Shown here in pieces: positions 51,822 through 61,866 of a stretch of DNA of 64,000 nt. The notes under the pieces are model-generated. The model did not search any database. It saw only the letters and a list, made by a program, of their open reading frames with translations, and had not been told where the DNA came from. Source of the stretch: Tetranychus cinnabarinus (taxonomy: Eukaryota; Arthropoda; Arachnida; Trombidiformes; Tetranychidae); contig WHVY01000004.1 of assembly GCA_022266195.1 (NCBI GenBank), positions 8,263,501 to 8,327,500 of the forward strand, given 5' to 3'. The position numbers and the translations under genes are program-made. Positions within the stretch are counted from its first letter, which is position 1. Each line of letters begins with the position of its first letter.

Positions 51822-52322
51822 TTATGCTTTTGAACATTTACATTGACATTTGTTATTTTGTTCGTGTTTTTCAGCTTGAGCAGCTTGAATATAATTCGGT
51901 GGTGACTGATGAACAGGTTGAGGTTGAATTTGTTGTTTAATAGGCTCATAATTGTTCTCCGGTAATTTGACGAGCTTCTTGCCTTTCACTTTTCTTGTTT
52001 TCTTAGGCCTCGGCTCGTAGACTGGTATCGGCTGCTCTGGTAGTGTCTCTGGATGTTTTACCACAGGTTTACGCCAAAGTCTGAATGGAGGCCAAATAGA
52101 AGGGAACATTCTTTGTTGAAATGGACTCTCTTTATATCCACCATAGGTTTCAACAGGTTGTTCATAAGGTGAAGGTTCATAAGGTGACGCTTGATAAGGA
52201 TAGGGATAACCGGGGTAATTTTCACGGGGAGCAAAGTATAGTTCACTTTCATCTTGACCATAATGTTGGGCAAAAACACATGAAAGGATGGAAGTCAGCA
52301 CTAAGGTTGAAGTCCTAATCAT
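51822..52322 (-). CDS. Secreted Pro/Tyr-rich basic protein with Cys-Lys tail, unknown function
   Basis: An intronless frame of 166 residues that I do not recognise. It starts with a signal peptide (MIRTSTLVLTSILSCVFAQ). Next come PYPYQASPYEPSPYEQP-type Pro/Tyr repeats, a basic cluster (PRPKKTRKVKGKKLVKLP), a Gln/Pro segment and a C-terminal CQCKCSKA. The first true ATG in the frame is at 52,322; an upstream extension would rely on GTG. A TATA box and CCAAT box lie about 120-135 bp upstream. Composition suggests an extracellular structural or matrix protein, but that is inference. Confidence 0.7.
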   Translation of the reverse strand: MIRTSTLVLTSILSCVFAQHYGQDESELYFAPRENYPGYPYPYQASPYEPSPYEQPVETYGGYKESPFQQRMFPSIWPPFRLWRKPVVKHPETLPEQPIPVYEPRPKKTRKVKGKKLVKLPENNYEPIKQQIQPQPVHQSPPNYIQAAQAEKHEQNNKCQCKCSKA

Positions 52323-52440
52323 GGTGATATATGGAGTATGTAGAAGAGATATAATAAGGTTGAAACGAGATGAAATAACGTGACTAGTATTCACATCGAG
52401 ATCAAAAGCGAAACTAAAATTTCAGGTCTATTTCTGTCTC

Positions 52441-52458
52441 CTTTTATACTCTGATTGG
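52441..52458 (-). promoter_or_regulatory. TATA box and CCAAT box of the Pro/Tyr-rich secreted protein gene
   Basis: On the minus strand CCAAT (52,454-52,458) is followed by TATAAAAG (52,441-52,448), in the correct order ahead of the ATG at 52,322. Transcription would start near 52,410, giving a ~90-base leader. Confidence 0.55.
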
Positions 52459-52731
52459 TCCTCTAAGAAGTTTAAATTAAATTTGTACACCCAAATCTAA
52501 ACGGCTTATCATTTTAACATTTAAGAAGCTTAGTCCACTCGCCGTTGTTATCATTATTCTGGTAAATTTGGATAAATATCGATATTTTTACATTTCACCA
52601 AGTTTTTTTTGTAAGAAAACGAATCAAACATGGTGATGATTTTATGTGAAAAATTTGATTAGCATCATTTAGCCATTATTTATTTGCTTTCTCAAATATT
52701 TTGTGCATCAAAATTAATTTGTGAGAATATT

Positions 52732-52756
52732 AAATTTTATTGAGTATCAAATCGGA
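52732..52756. repeat. 25-bp direct repeat, left copy, bounding the PIWI fragment
   Basis: Starts AAATTTTATTGAGTATCAAA and is identical over 25 bases to 56,245-56,269, in the same orientation. It sits directly beyond the truncated 3' end of the PIWI fragment (in intron sequence after the last exon donor). Confidence 0.85.
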
Positions 52757-54326
52757 TAAACTTACAGTCCAATTATAATAAAGATGACATAATTTGTAGG
52801 CCAATAATTGATGATGGATCGGTTTCCATCGAGTGGTATCCTTTATTATGTTATACATGGTTGGATTGACGGTTCCAAATCGGACTGATTGACTGATTAG
52901 ATAAAAATCGTATCTCTCCTTCCGTGTTACAACTGAATCGACGACAGTACCGGCAATGGGATTCTTTACAGGGTCATTTGGACCTGGTCTCAAGAAAAAT
53001 CTTGCGTTAACTCGCTTATTAACAATTGTGAATGCAATTCCAGCATCTTTGAGGTCTGGATGTTCCCCAAGAAGGGCTGATATTTTCTTAACTTCGGTTT
53101 TATAAATAATTTGTCCCTCTGAAACACCATCACGATAGATAATTATACGCTCGGGAAAACGGTTGTTTTCTCGATTCCAAGCTTTCAGTCCACCTTGAAA
53201 AGCCAGGGAAAAATATTAGAATTAAAAAATATCAAAGTAATAAATTGAGAAAAAAATAAATCAAACTTACTTTTGAGATTGGCTGTAAAATTAGAAGACA
53301 TTTCTTCGAATGTTTTATGATAAGAAACTTGGGAAAACCATGAAGTTGATTTTGCGTTTGTGCTACAAACAAAAGCTCCAACGGTTCGGCCTCTTTTAGC
53401 AGTGTCTTTACAAGTATTAAAAGCAACAAACATTGTACTTTGAGCCTAGTTTAAATGAAAAAATATTAAATCAATCATTTAAGGTCTAAAATTTGATAGA
53501 AAAAAAACGAAAATACACGAGTATTTACTTACCGGAATATGGACTGACCATGCTTGAGCACCCATTTTGATGGACATTTGAAGCACAAGTTTAGTAGCAA
53601 TTGTAAGTTGCTTTTTATTCAAGACTCTGAGAGTTAAAACTTGAGTTGGACAGGGTTGTTCGCAGCAAAAATACCGTTTGATTGTATTGTATCGCTCTCG
53701 ATTGTTGTTAGGTACAACAACATGAACCATTTTAGCCCCTTTTGGAATTTTACGACAAGTCTCAATATAAGTTGATGTTCGATCATTTTCAAGCCAATAA
53801 AATTTAGGAGCATCGAGTTTGATTCCTAGTGGTCTTGCAACGTTTACCAAGGAATCAAGATACTGTACCCCTTTCACGCATAGGCGCAACAATCACCCAA
53901 TATTCCAAGGCCACCGGTTTAATCAGCTGTTCAGATCTTATAAGGGAATCAAAAGATCCAGATTGTTGTTCATATGGAATTCCACGGGTTTCGTCAGTCA
54001 GGAAAATCTGTTCAGGAGGCAGAACTCTTCCATTTACTTCAGCTGGGTAAGGATCTAATGCTATGTTCCATTGTTCCATTTCGGCTCGAGCTTGTTCACT
54101 GTTAATTATTTTTCGACACTTTTTCTCATTATATTTAGCCTTTCAACTGGATCCAGACGAATGTGTTGATCCAATTCACGTCGAAATGACATGTCATTCT
54201 TCATGCTCTCAGTGATGTCAGTTAATATACACAGTTCAGGTATGAGGACAATATCTCGTTTAATTCCTCCGCGCTGTTGTTTCTCAGTTGGTTTAACCAA
54301 AAGGAGAGGTTGGGCATCATCTCTTA

Positions 54327-55613
54327 CAGTATATTTCAAAAAATTGACAGTCAATTAATTGCTTGTAAATCAGTCAAAGTTTAATCAAATAACTTGAAAC
54401 TTAATTAATAAGTTCTTTAATGTTTTCCTAACAATAATTTATTAGAATCAATATTTTGTATGACCTCCATTAGCGGCCATACACGCATGAATCCTGTTAG
54501 GCATTGAATTGATGAGGGAAGTTAGCAAATCTAATGATATTTCTTCCCAAATTTTAGTTAATTTTTCAATCAATTCTGATTTAGTTTTAATCAAAGTATC
54601 AGAAAGTTCCTTTTTCATGATTGCCCATAGATTTTCAATGGGATTAAGGTCAGGACTGTTGGCAGGCCACTTCAGAACTTCGATTCCTGAATTTTCGAAA
54701 AAGTTTTTTGTCTTTTTGGAGACATGAGGAGGTGCATTATCCTGCTGGAAAACAAAATCATTTTCATAAAGTGTACTGATTGTCGGAATCATACACTCAT
54801 TGAGTATTTCAATATAAGTTTCAGAATCAACTGTTTTATCACAGATTTTTAGAACAGATTTTCCTCGAGCAGATATTGCACCCCAAACCATAACTTTTCC
54901 TGGAAATTTGACCGTTTGATTGAAAACTTTGGTTTTTGATAAAACTTTTCTATTGTTAGAAAAAAGTTGAAAGGTCGATTCATCGGAAAACACAACATTT
55001 TCCCAATTCCTATGAATATTTTCCGAACAGAATTGAAGTCGATCTGATTTGTGTTTTTCCGTTAAATATGGCCTTTTTTGTGGTTTAACGAATTTATAAC
55101 CGAGCTCAATTAGGTTCCTACGAGCTGTTGATGTTGATATTGACCCATCACTAATTTGGTTAAACCTTGAAGTGATCTTTCGATAACTTTTTCGTTGATT
55201 AGCTTGAGCAATCCTTGCAAGTCTTCGACGATCTTCAACTTTGACTTTGCGTTTTCGTCCTGAACCAGGTTTCCTTGTAACTTGTTCAGAGTTTTTGAGT
55301 TTTTTCTTTATTCTATAAACTGTACTTTCACTAATTTGACAAATTTCAGAAACTTTTTTAGCATTTTGGGTCACATTTTCGAGCACAAATTGAACTTCAG
55401 AGCGTTTTTATAGTTGTTTAGACATTATAACTACAATTAAAATTGAATAAATAGCCGATTAATGAATTGTGCATCTTGATTTATATGTCTAACGATTCCC
55501 TATGGTCTGGTCTATGGAATGCAAAAAAAATTTTCCGGTTCCGATTAATCTTCTGATTGGAAATCCCAATTAAACCTAAGGTTGATAACTGTCTGTTTTT
55601 TTGAAATATACTG
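54327..55613 (-). mobile_element. Tc1-type DNA transposon, 1,287 bp, inserted in the PIWI fragment
   Basis: The ends are inverted copies of CAGTATATTTCAAAAAA (54,327 rightwards and 55,613 leftwards), with weaker similarity beyond. TA flanks both sides (54,325-54,326 and 55,614-55,615), the standard Tc1/mariner target duplication. Removing the element with one TA rejoins the PIWI frame at a GTA Val codon. The element carries one transposase gene on the minus strand. Confidence 0.93.
54448..55425 (-). pseudogene. Tc1 transposase (DD34E), nonsense codon near the N-terminus
   Basis: The frame gives 312 residues of good Tc1 transposase. There is an N-terminal helix-turn-helix (SEICQISESTVYRIKKKL), a GRKR AT-hook-like motif and the catalytic triad: D in FSDEST, D in QQDNAPPH, then 34 residues to E in DLNPIENLW. 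The ATG in frame is at 55,423-55,425, but codon 6 is TAA (55,408-55,410). The open frame after that stop begins at a GTG (55,386), not a normal eukaryotic start. Either this copy is inactivated by one nonsense mutation, or translation begins at an internal Met, which would lose part of the DNA-binding domain. The catalytic core is otherwise intact, so the insertion is probably recent. Confidence 0.85.
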
Positions 55614-56244
55614 TACTTCAATTGTATATTGATCTTTATAATAATCTTTTAACGAGATTGATGTACCTTGTTTATCAAAGCGATAGGTAACTGGATTTTT
55701 ATCGAAAATAATGTCATCAATCCGGTAAGTCTTTTCATTGTAACTAGACATAATAATTGAGCCACTTAATTCACGACGAGCATTATTTCTAAAGAATTGT
55801 TTGTCGTGTTGCCAAAGCCGCTGCAATATGTCAAGAGCTGAGTCTCTTCTTATAATTTTATGTAAGCAGCTGATGACAAACATTATACCTCCATCATGTT
55901 CATTGATAGCAGTCAATATACCAGGCCAGACTTCAACTCGATGGTCAGGAATGTCTTTTCTTTCGGCTTGGTTGAAAAAATTGTTCCCGATCTGGATCAT
56001 TCCAATTAACTTGAGATTACGTCGCATCTGTGTATTGTAAAGACGCAGCATTTCTGGATGGCCCCATGAAATCTTTCCAGTGGGCTTGATAGTTAGTGTA
56101 ACACTCTGCCTATTGTGTGCACATACGATTTCTCTTAAAGCCTTTATATCAGCACCACCGTCGTAAATGTAAGTATTGTCAAATACCTCGCGATGTGAAT
56201 GAATCTTATCTCTTCTGATTTTAGGAGACTCAACAATCGGATCA

Positions 56245-56269
56245 AAATTTTATTGAGTATCAAATCGGA
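56245..56269. repeat. 25-bp direct repeat, right copy, bounding the PIWI fragment
   Basis: Identical over 25 bases to 52,732-52,756. It abuts the 5' truncation of the PIWI fragment, where the coding match starts inside an exon with no acceptor site in front of it. Confidence 0.85.
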
Positions 56270-56348
56270 ACAAGTTGGTAATCTTTCTTGGGTGAAAAAA
56301 TCGTATACATATCTCAAATAATTAACAAAGAGCTATTTTTTGCGGAAC

Positions 56349-57594
56349 TTATTCGGATTTAGTATGGACTCGTTTCTTGAAGCAATCCCGGACAATTTTA
56401 TTGAAATGTGTTAAAATCAATAAACCAACAAGTCGCAATGGTCCCATTAAATTAGCTTCAAGAAGCACAGCAAAAATACCATTTGGAGGAGATAAACCAG
56501 AGGTTAATGTTCGCAAAATGAATCCTTCGAAGGTAACAGTTGATGAGAATTTTCCTTTCTGTAAATGTAAATTGAAAAATTAGACAACCAATTGTTTGCA
56601 TAGGAATTGGTCTAAATTTCAGAATAAAACTTACGAGTGTATCATTGATAATGGATCGAGCAACTTTAGATGGCGGTAACAATCCTCCAGACTCACAAAT
56701 CAACTTTGTCTCTTCAGGCTGCAAGAATTGTAATAGATTTAATATTTAAATAAAATCGAGCAAAAAATAAATATTAGTCTAGCAAATAAGGAAAACTTTA
56801 TAATAACCTTGGTTGTATTCTCGAGCGCAAATCCAGGAGTATCTGTATCAGGAGGATATGTTATTGTAATTGAGATATTGTGAGGTTTCATCTGGAGTAA
56901 TAAATAAAAAAAGGTTAACAATTTCAAATGGATCACATCAAATTAAATAGCCGAAATTTTTTACCTCCATAGCAAGGGTTTGAGCAAATCCAAGCAAAGC
57001 AAATTTTGATGCTGAGTATGCTGAGAAGCCATAAATACCAAAAAGACCAGCCATTGATGAAGTTATCTCTATGAAACCTTCATTTCGAGTGACCATTTTT
57101 TTAAGAACTGCTCGAGTACAGTTAACAGTTGACTGGTAATTCACCTTAATCATATCGTCAAAATCATTCAAAGGTGTTTCTAGGAATCGATAACAAACAG
57201 CTTTGCCAACAATATTGAAAAGTCCGTAAATTGGTCCTAATTCATCCTCAGCTTTTTGAATTATAGTTTCCAAAAGTTCGTAGTCTTTGCTAACATTCAC
57301 AGGAAAATAAATAACCTCGGAATCTCGTTTTGTCTCTGATTTTGAACAGATATACTTTTTAGCTTCTTTCAATCCGTTCTCGTCTCGAGCTAAAATCGTA
57401 ACTTTGGCTCCTTGTTGAAAGCACTGAGCAGCTACCTCCAGACCGATTCCTTTAGATCCACCAGAGATTAATACGTGTTTACCTTTAATATTAACCTTAC
57501 GTTTGAAGCCATAGTTTACGTATAAAACTACCGCAACCACAATCAATAAAACTGCAGTTAACATATTTAATACGAATGTAGTATCAAAATTCAT
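56349..57594 (-). CDS. KDSR: 3-ketodihydrosphingosine reductase (KDSR)
   Basis: Four exons join in phase (56965-57594, 56808-56891, 56635-56718, 56349-56558) to 335 residues; human KDSR has 332. The enzyme reduces 3-ketodihydrosphingosine to dihydrosphingosine with NADPH, the second step of sphingolipid synthesis, at the ER. An N-terminal membrane helix (LTAVLLIVVAVVLYV) precedes a short-chain dehydrogenase core. That core has the cofactor motif GGSKGIGLEVA (residues ~44-54), the catalytic Ser in ITSSMAG, and YSASK as the Tyr/Lys pair. The TYPPDTDTPGF segment and the C-terminal hydrophobic region are typical of this family rather than other SDRs. The stop lies 80 bp from the PIWI-fragment boundary; PAR-6 is divergent on the other side. 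Confidence 0.93.
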
Positions 57595-58232
57595 AATCCA
57601 AAACCAAAAACAAAAAATACAGGAAATTGATGAAGTTTGGTTGCTATGAGTTGAGATAAGATCTCGATAACAATGGTAACCAGATGTACGATTTTTGAAC
57701 GAGCAATTAGACTTTAAATAAAATTAGACATTAATTTTATAACATTGTCAACACAATTAAAACACGAAACATAATAAATAACAAAAATATAATTTTTTTA
57801 TGGACATAATTATTAAATCAAATTTTATCCATTGTAAAGATAGTAAACTGAGAATAAGCCTGACAACTAGATTTTAATGTCAGCGAACATTCAATAAATT
57901 TAATTATGTTAAATCATTTTTACATACTACTAATTACAGAGCTATACAATTTAATATTTAATGAATTAAATTGATAGACTTTGGTTTTGTCCCAAAAATT
58001 TGAAACATTCAAAATCAAAACATTTTACCTGTGCCATCTATTGTTAAGTATTTAAATAATGGCATTTTTTGCTGGAAGGTTTTTCAATAAAAGATATTTA
58101 CAAAAATACCTCATATGTTTTTGGGTTATGTTGCCCAAGTGAAAGCAATTTGTTTTTATTTTGTTGGTTATTTTATTTGTTTAATTTATTATTATTATTA
58201 TTATTTTTATTTTATAAGTTGCCTGATCAAAC
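57595..58232. promoter_or_regulatory. Divergent intergenic promoter region, KDSR (-) and PAR-6 (+)
   Basis: 638 bp separate the two start codons. It is very AT-rich, with a TTA/TTG run at ~58,160-58,210 just before the PAR-6 ATG. No clear TATA box or other motif is visible. Confidence 0.4.
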
Positions 58233-59045
58233 ATGTTAGTGCCCATCAAAACAAAATTCATAGCAGAACATCGTCGATACCATGCTAACAAACAAAGTAT
58301 ATCTAATTTTGACAATTTTTATGAATTCGTTGAGAAAAACCATCATTTAAACAACATTCCTTTCTCCATATTTTACATTGATCCAAACCAAGGAGATGAA
58401 TTGCCTATCAACAATAACGACAATCTGGGTCGAGCAATTGAAGTTACATTAGCCACACCAACAAAACCGTGTCTCCGATTGATCCTTCAAAGAAAGGATA
58501 AACCTCTGGAGAAGGAGTACTCTTTTAAAAAGAAAAACTATTTCCTTAATGAATTCAATCCTTTAAATTATTCCTCATCTCATAGACGTCCACAAATTGG
58601 ATTACCTCAAGATTTCAGAGAGGTATCATCCATTATTGATGTCGATATTGTACCTGCAACGTGTCGACGAGTTCGCCTTATCAAACACAGCTCCGATAAA
58701 CCATTGGGTTTCTATATTCGTGATGGGGACAGCATTCGATTGTTACCTAATTCTATTGAAAGAGTTCCTGGTGTTTTTATTTCACGCCTTGTGCCTGGAG
58801 GAATTGCTGAATCAACTGGTCTTCTGTCTATAAACGATGAAATTCTTGAAGTAAATGGAATTGAAGTGACAGGTAAAACACTGGATCAAGTTACAGACAT
58901 GATGATTGCCAATTCTTCTAATCTTATTATAACTATCCGTCCAGCAGTACAGGGTAATCTTTCGGGGCCTTTAAATTCATCTTTACCTTCCATTTCTGAT
59001 GATGAAGACAATGAAATTCATGATAATTCATACTTTTCATCTTAA
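58233..59045 (+). CDS. par-6: PAR-6 polarity protein (PB1, semi-CRIB, PDZ), intronless
   Basis: A single-exon frame of 270 residues; animal PAR-6 proteins have about 345-370. The PB1 domain (residues ~3-90) keeps the basic Lys (VPIKTKF) and the acidic OPCA loop (YIDPNQGDELPINNNDN) used to bind atypical PKC. A semi-CRIB follows (GLPQDFREVSSIIDVDIV, ~120-140), which binds Cdc42-GTP, and then a PDZ domain (~143-235) with the PLGFYI carboxylate loop and the VPGVFISRLVPGG strand. The long C-terminal tail of other PAR-6 proteins is reduced to ~30 acidic residues. The PAR-6/aPKC/Cdc42 complex sets apical polarity. Absence of introns could mean a retrocopy or simple intron loss. Confidence 0.93.
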   Translation: MLVPIKTKFIAEHRRYHANKQSISNFDNFYEFVEKNHHLNNIPFSIFYIDPNQGDELPINNNDNLGRAIEVTLATPTKPCLRLILQRKDKPLEKEYSFKKKNYFLNEFNPLNYSSSHRRPQIGLPQDFREVSSIIDVDIVPATCRRVRLIKHSSDKPLGFYIRDGDSIRLLPNSIERVPGVFISRLVPGGIAESTGLLSINDEILEVNGIEVTGKTLDQVTDMMIANSSNLIITIRPAVQGNLSGPLNSSLPSISDDEDNEIHDNSYFSS

Positions 59046-59868
59046 TCAAGAATCAAACTATCAATCAATCAATCAATCAAACCTAATCAATGCAAATAAT
59101 AAAACTAGTTCTTGACATGTTTTTCAGTGTTAAGTGAATAAATTTATAAACATTGCAAATGTATCTACTTTATATCAATTTTAATGAAAACGTATTTTTG
59201 TCAGAACAAATCTACCAGACATAACTTCAAATAATGTGTCCATTATTTTAACCAATCAATTAACAGTCTTCGCGATGTTCAATCTTTCAATGGATACTGA
59301 AAGTTTTATCAAATTTATTGTGCATTTGTCTTGAAATGGCTGTTCGATTCCATACTGTTATGATTGTATATTTCTTCAATGAAAAGGGCTAATTTTTATC
59401 AGATTATGTAATAAAAATAAGAGAAAAATTGATTTTAATGAAAAAATCCAATCTAATCGAGTGTCAATATTCATTGTTATGAATTTTCAGCTCCCAAATT
59501 CCCCATATATTTACACTCTAAAATTGAATTATTCAATCTTTTATCAGAGGAGAAATGTGAATTGTTCACAAAATTGATGAATTTAATGAGTTTTGATAGC
59601 GAGATATTATTTTTAATTTAGAAACAGTCCCTCAAAGGCTCATTTTATTGAAACTTCAATGCTATTATAGCATTGATATATTATTTTGAGTTTTTTTTCT
59701 TGGGTGAGTTTCTTGGTGGTTTGGAGCTAATGGTTAATATTCATGGTGCCATATCAACGCTGATTTCTAATCATCAGTTTTAATTATAACTTTGGAGTTT
59801 CGTATCCAATCATCATTGAAACTGGAACCATTTTTGGTTGTTCAATCTTCAAGAATAAGTCTAAAGTA
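59046..59868. other. Intergenic region, PAR-6 to DM-domain gene
   Basis: About 0.8 kb, AT-rich, with an AATAAA at ~59,136 and a (TCAA)n run just after the PAR-6 stop. No gene is visible. Confidence 0.5.
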
Positions 59869-61149
59869 ATGAAACAGACAATGATCAAACTGGAAAAGAA
59901 GGAGAGGAAGAAGCGAGAACCCAACTGTGCTCTTTGCCAGAGCCATGGTATTAAGGTGTTGCTTAAAGGTATGCTTTTACTTTAACTATCGATCATTTAT
60001 CTAGATCATACCTTTCTATCCTTCAGTTTTCCGTTTGTTTTCAGTCTCATGCATCAACTTACATGATGCTCATTTCAACTCTATAGCCATAACAGTCAAT
60101 TCTATCCTTTTTGCCATTGAACATTTCTCATGTTATAAGTCTGTCTTTCAAAATGAAATACTAAACTGATTACACGTATTCAACTCTTTTAATTGTCTAA
60201 TTATTTTCATTCCAGGGCACAAGCGACACTGCAAGTTTCGATATTGTGAGTGTCCAAAATGCTTAGAAATAAAAGAGCGACAAGAATATATGGCTGACAT
60301 GCAATATATCAAGAGGAATGGGGTAGCTGAAGAAGCTAGGCTTGGTAAGCGAGCCGATATGATTGCAATTTACAATGAGCGTATGAAGAACAAGAGCAAG
60401 AAAAAAGTTACTGGTAAGTTTTGTCATATTGTGCGAGCTGTTTTGCGTGAAGTTAGCATTATAACCTGATGAAGTTACTTTCCATCAACATATTGATTGA
60501 TACGTATTCCATTTGTTTCATCCAATTCTAGAGCCCGATGGATCTGGTAAAGAAGCAAGAAGTACTCCATTAAATGGAAAGTCAATTACTCTTGAATCTG
60601 TCGACTCTATTGTTCAAGATCTTATCACCTATATTCGTGATGTACTCAAAATTACTGACGAGGATGATATACTCTTTCATTGTTTGGTTGTATTGATTCA
60701 AGACCTCGATGGTATTACCGACAAATCTCAGCTTCTCAACATTTTATCTCGTAAGTGCTTCTAAAACCCAGAGCATATCAAATTTTCTAATTCATGTGTT
60801 CTAATGTTCAAATAGCTTCATTGACTTAAACTGGAAGAAACACATATCAAATTTACATAAATGTTATAAGGTACATAGCAGTTTTATTTATAGCCTGGCT
60901 GTGTTGAATTTGTATCCAATTTTTTGTCCAGTCATAATTGATAGGATCTACCAGGACCTACCAAATCAGTTATAAAATTCACAGAATCAAAACAAAAAAC
61001 ATTGCTCTATCTTTGAAACTAGTCTAATGCATCAGAAAATACCAATTTCAGACTCATACAAATATAAATATTGTATTAAACAAGTTTTCTCAATTTCAGT
61101 TAACCAAGTAGTTATTCGCATTTACGCTGGATTGAGTTCTTACCAGTAG
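59869..61149 (+). CDS. DM-domain transcription factor (doublesex/DMRT-like)
   Basis: Four exons join in phase (59869-59968, 60216-60413, 60532-60750, 61100-61149) to 188 residues. The first two encode a DM zinc-binding domain: CALCQSHGIKVLLKGHKRHC, then CECPKCLEIKERQEYMA, with the Cys/His pattern of the doublesex/MAB-3 family intact. Exon 3 encodes an acidic, helical segment (VDSIVQDLITYIRDVLKI, ILFHCLVVLIQDL) in the position of the doublesex dimerisation domain; its identity is inferred. DM proteins bind DNA in the nucleus and control sexual differentiation. The protein is short for this family. The start is the first ATG after an in-frame stop. The last exon may be alternative (see findings), so the 3' end is uncertain. 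Confidence 0.8.
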
Positions 61150-61866
61150 AATGATGTTTTTAACTTACATGTTGTTAGATTTGAGCAAAAAATTACTATC
61201 AATGCGTTGCTTCTTTGTTCAATTTTACTAATAATTTTTTGTTCTTTTTTATACAGTTTACGGTGAGTGAAGGAAGTCCAACTTCCACCGACCTTCTCAT
61301 CATTTGCTTATTTATGTTATTAGCTTTCTTAATGGATCTTAGATCATGTGTGTGTGACTTTTGATTATGGTCCAGGACCACTAATCAAAAATAAAATATT
61401 GTCATTTTTGTATTTGTTATTATCTCATAATTTTGGAATTGTTTCAATGTTTGTCTTAATGTTCCGTCAGTATTTTTGTCATTAAATGTCCTGTACTGAT
61501 TTGAATGATATCAAAATATCAACAAAAAAAATTACTTTTACCAATTAACATTAAAATTAATGTTTTAAAAAATAAACTCTTCACTGAAGCAAAATTCAAA
61601 CCGACTCATTTTACTGATTTTATAATTGTTTGCAGCTCATTGATTTGTACTCTAATACTGCTGAACCCTTCATTCATCATCATCTGGTTCAATCATAAAA
61701 CATGACAGTTAGTTTGAAAAATAGTTGGAGTATTCAATATTTATCAGCAGTAAAAAATACAATTGGAATAAATGGATTCATTCATTGTGGTTTTATCAAA
61801 AAAATTTAAAAATATGGAAATAAAAGTTCAACTGAACTCTAAAAATCTAAGCTAATAGATGTTAGC
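61150..61866. other. 3' region of DM-domain gene and ELO-like gene
   Basis: The two genes converge here. A strong polypyrimidine tract with TTATACAG ends at 61,256 and could be an alternative acceptor for the DM-domain gene. No separate gene is supported; the plus frame at 61,505-61,705 lacks features. Confidence 0.45.

Larger units (their letters stand above)
52766..56244 (-). pseudogene. PIWI-clade Argonaute fragment, truncated, frameshifted and split by a Tc1 element
   Basis: Minus-strand exons: ~56244-55614 and 54326-53533 (one exon interrupted by the transposon), 53445-53271 and 53193-52766. The first part matches the PIWI N domain (FDPIVESPKIRR) and PAZ domain (HRVEVWPGILTAINEHDGG, TYRIDDIIFDKNP, LKDYYKDQYTIEV). 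After the transposon come the linker (DDAQPLLLVKP, IPELCILTDIT), the MID domain and the PIWI nuclease domain ending YKLCHLYYNW. The copy is broken: no N-terminal exons; no last exon after a GTAAGT donor at 52,765; a frameshift and stop at ~54,103-54,112; a 1-bp frameshift in a G run at 53,868-53,871; and the first catalytic Asp (family consensus G-x-D-x-x-H-D) reads Asn (codon 53,416-53,418). The second Asp (IIIYRDG) and the His are kept. Intact PIWI proteins bind piRNAs and silence transposons; this copy cannot encode one. Confidence 0.88.

Noticed and set aside
53819..54058. Plus-strand frames of 73-79 codons across the PIWI fragment
   Set aside because: They lie opposite the recognisable PIWI linker and MID coding sequence.
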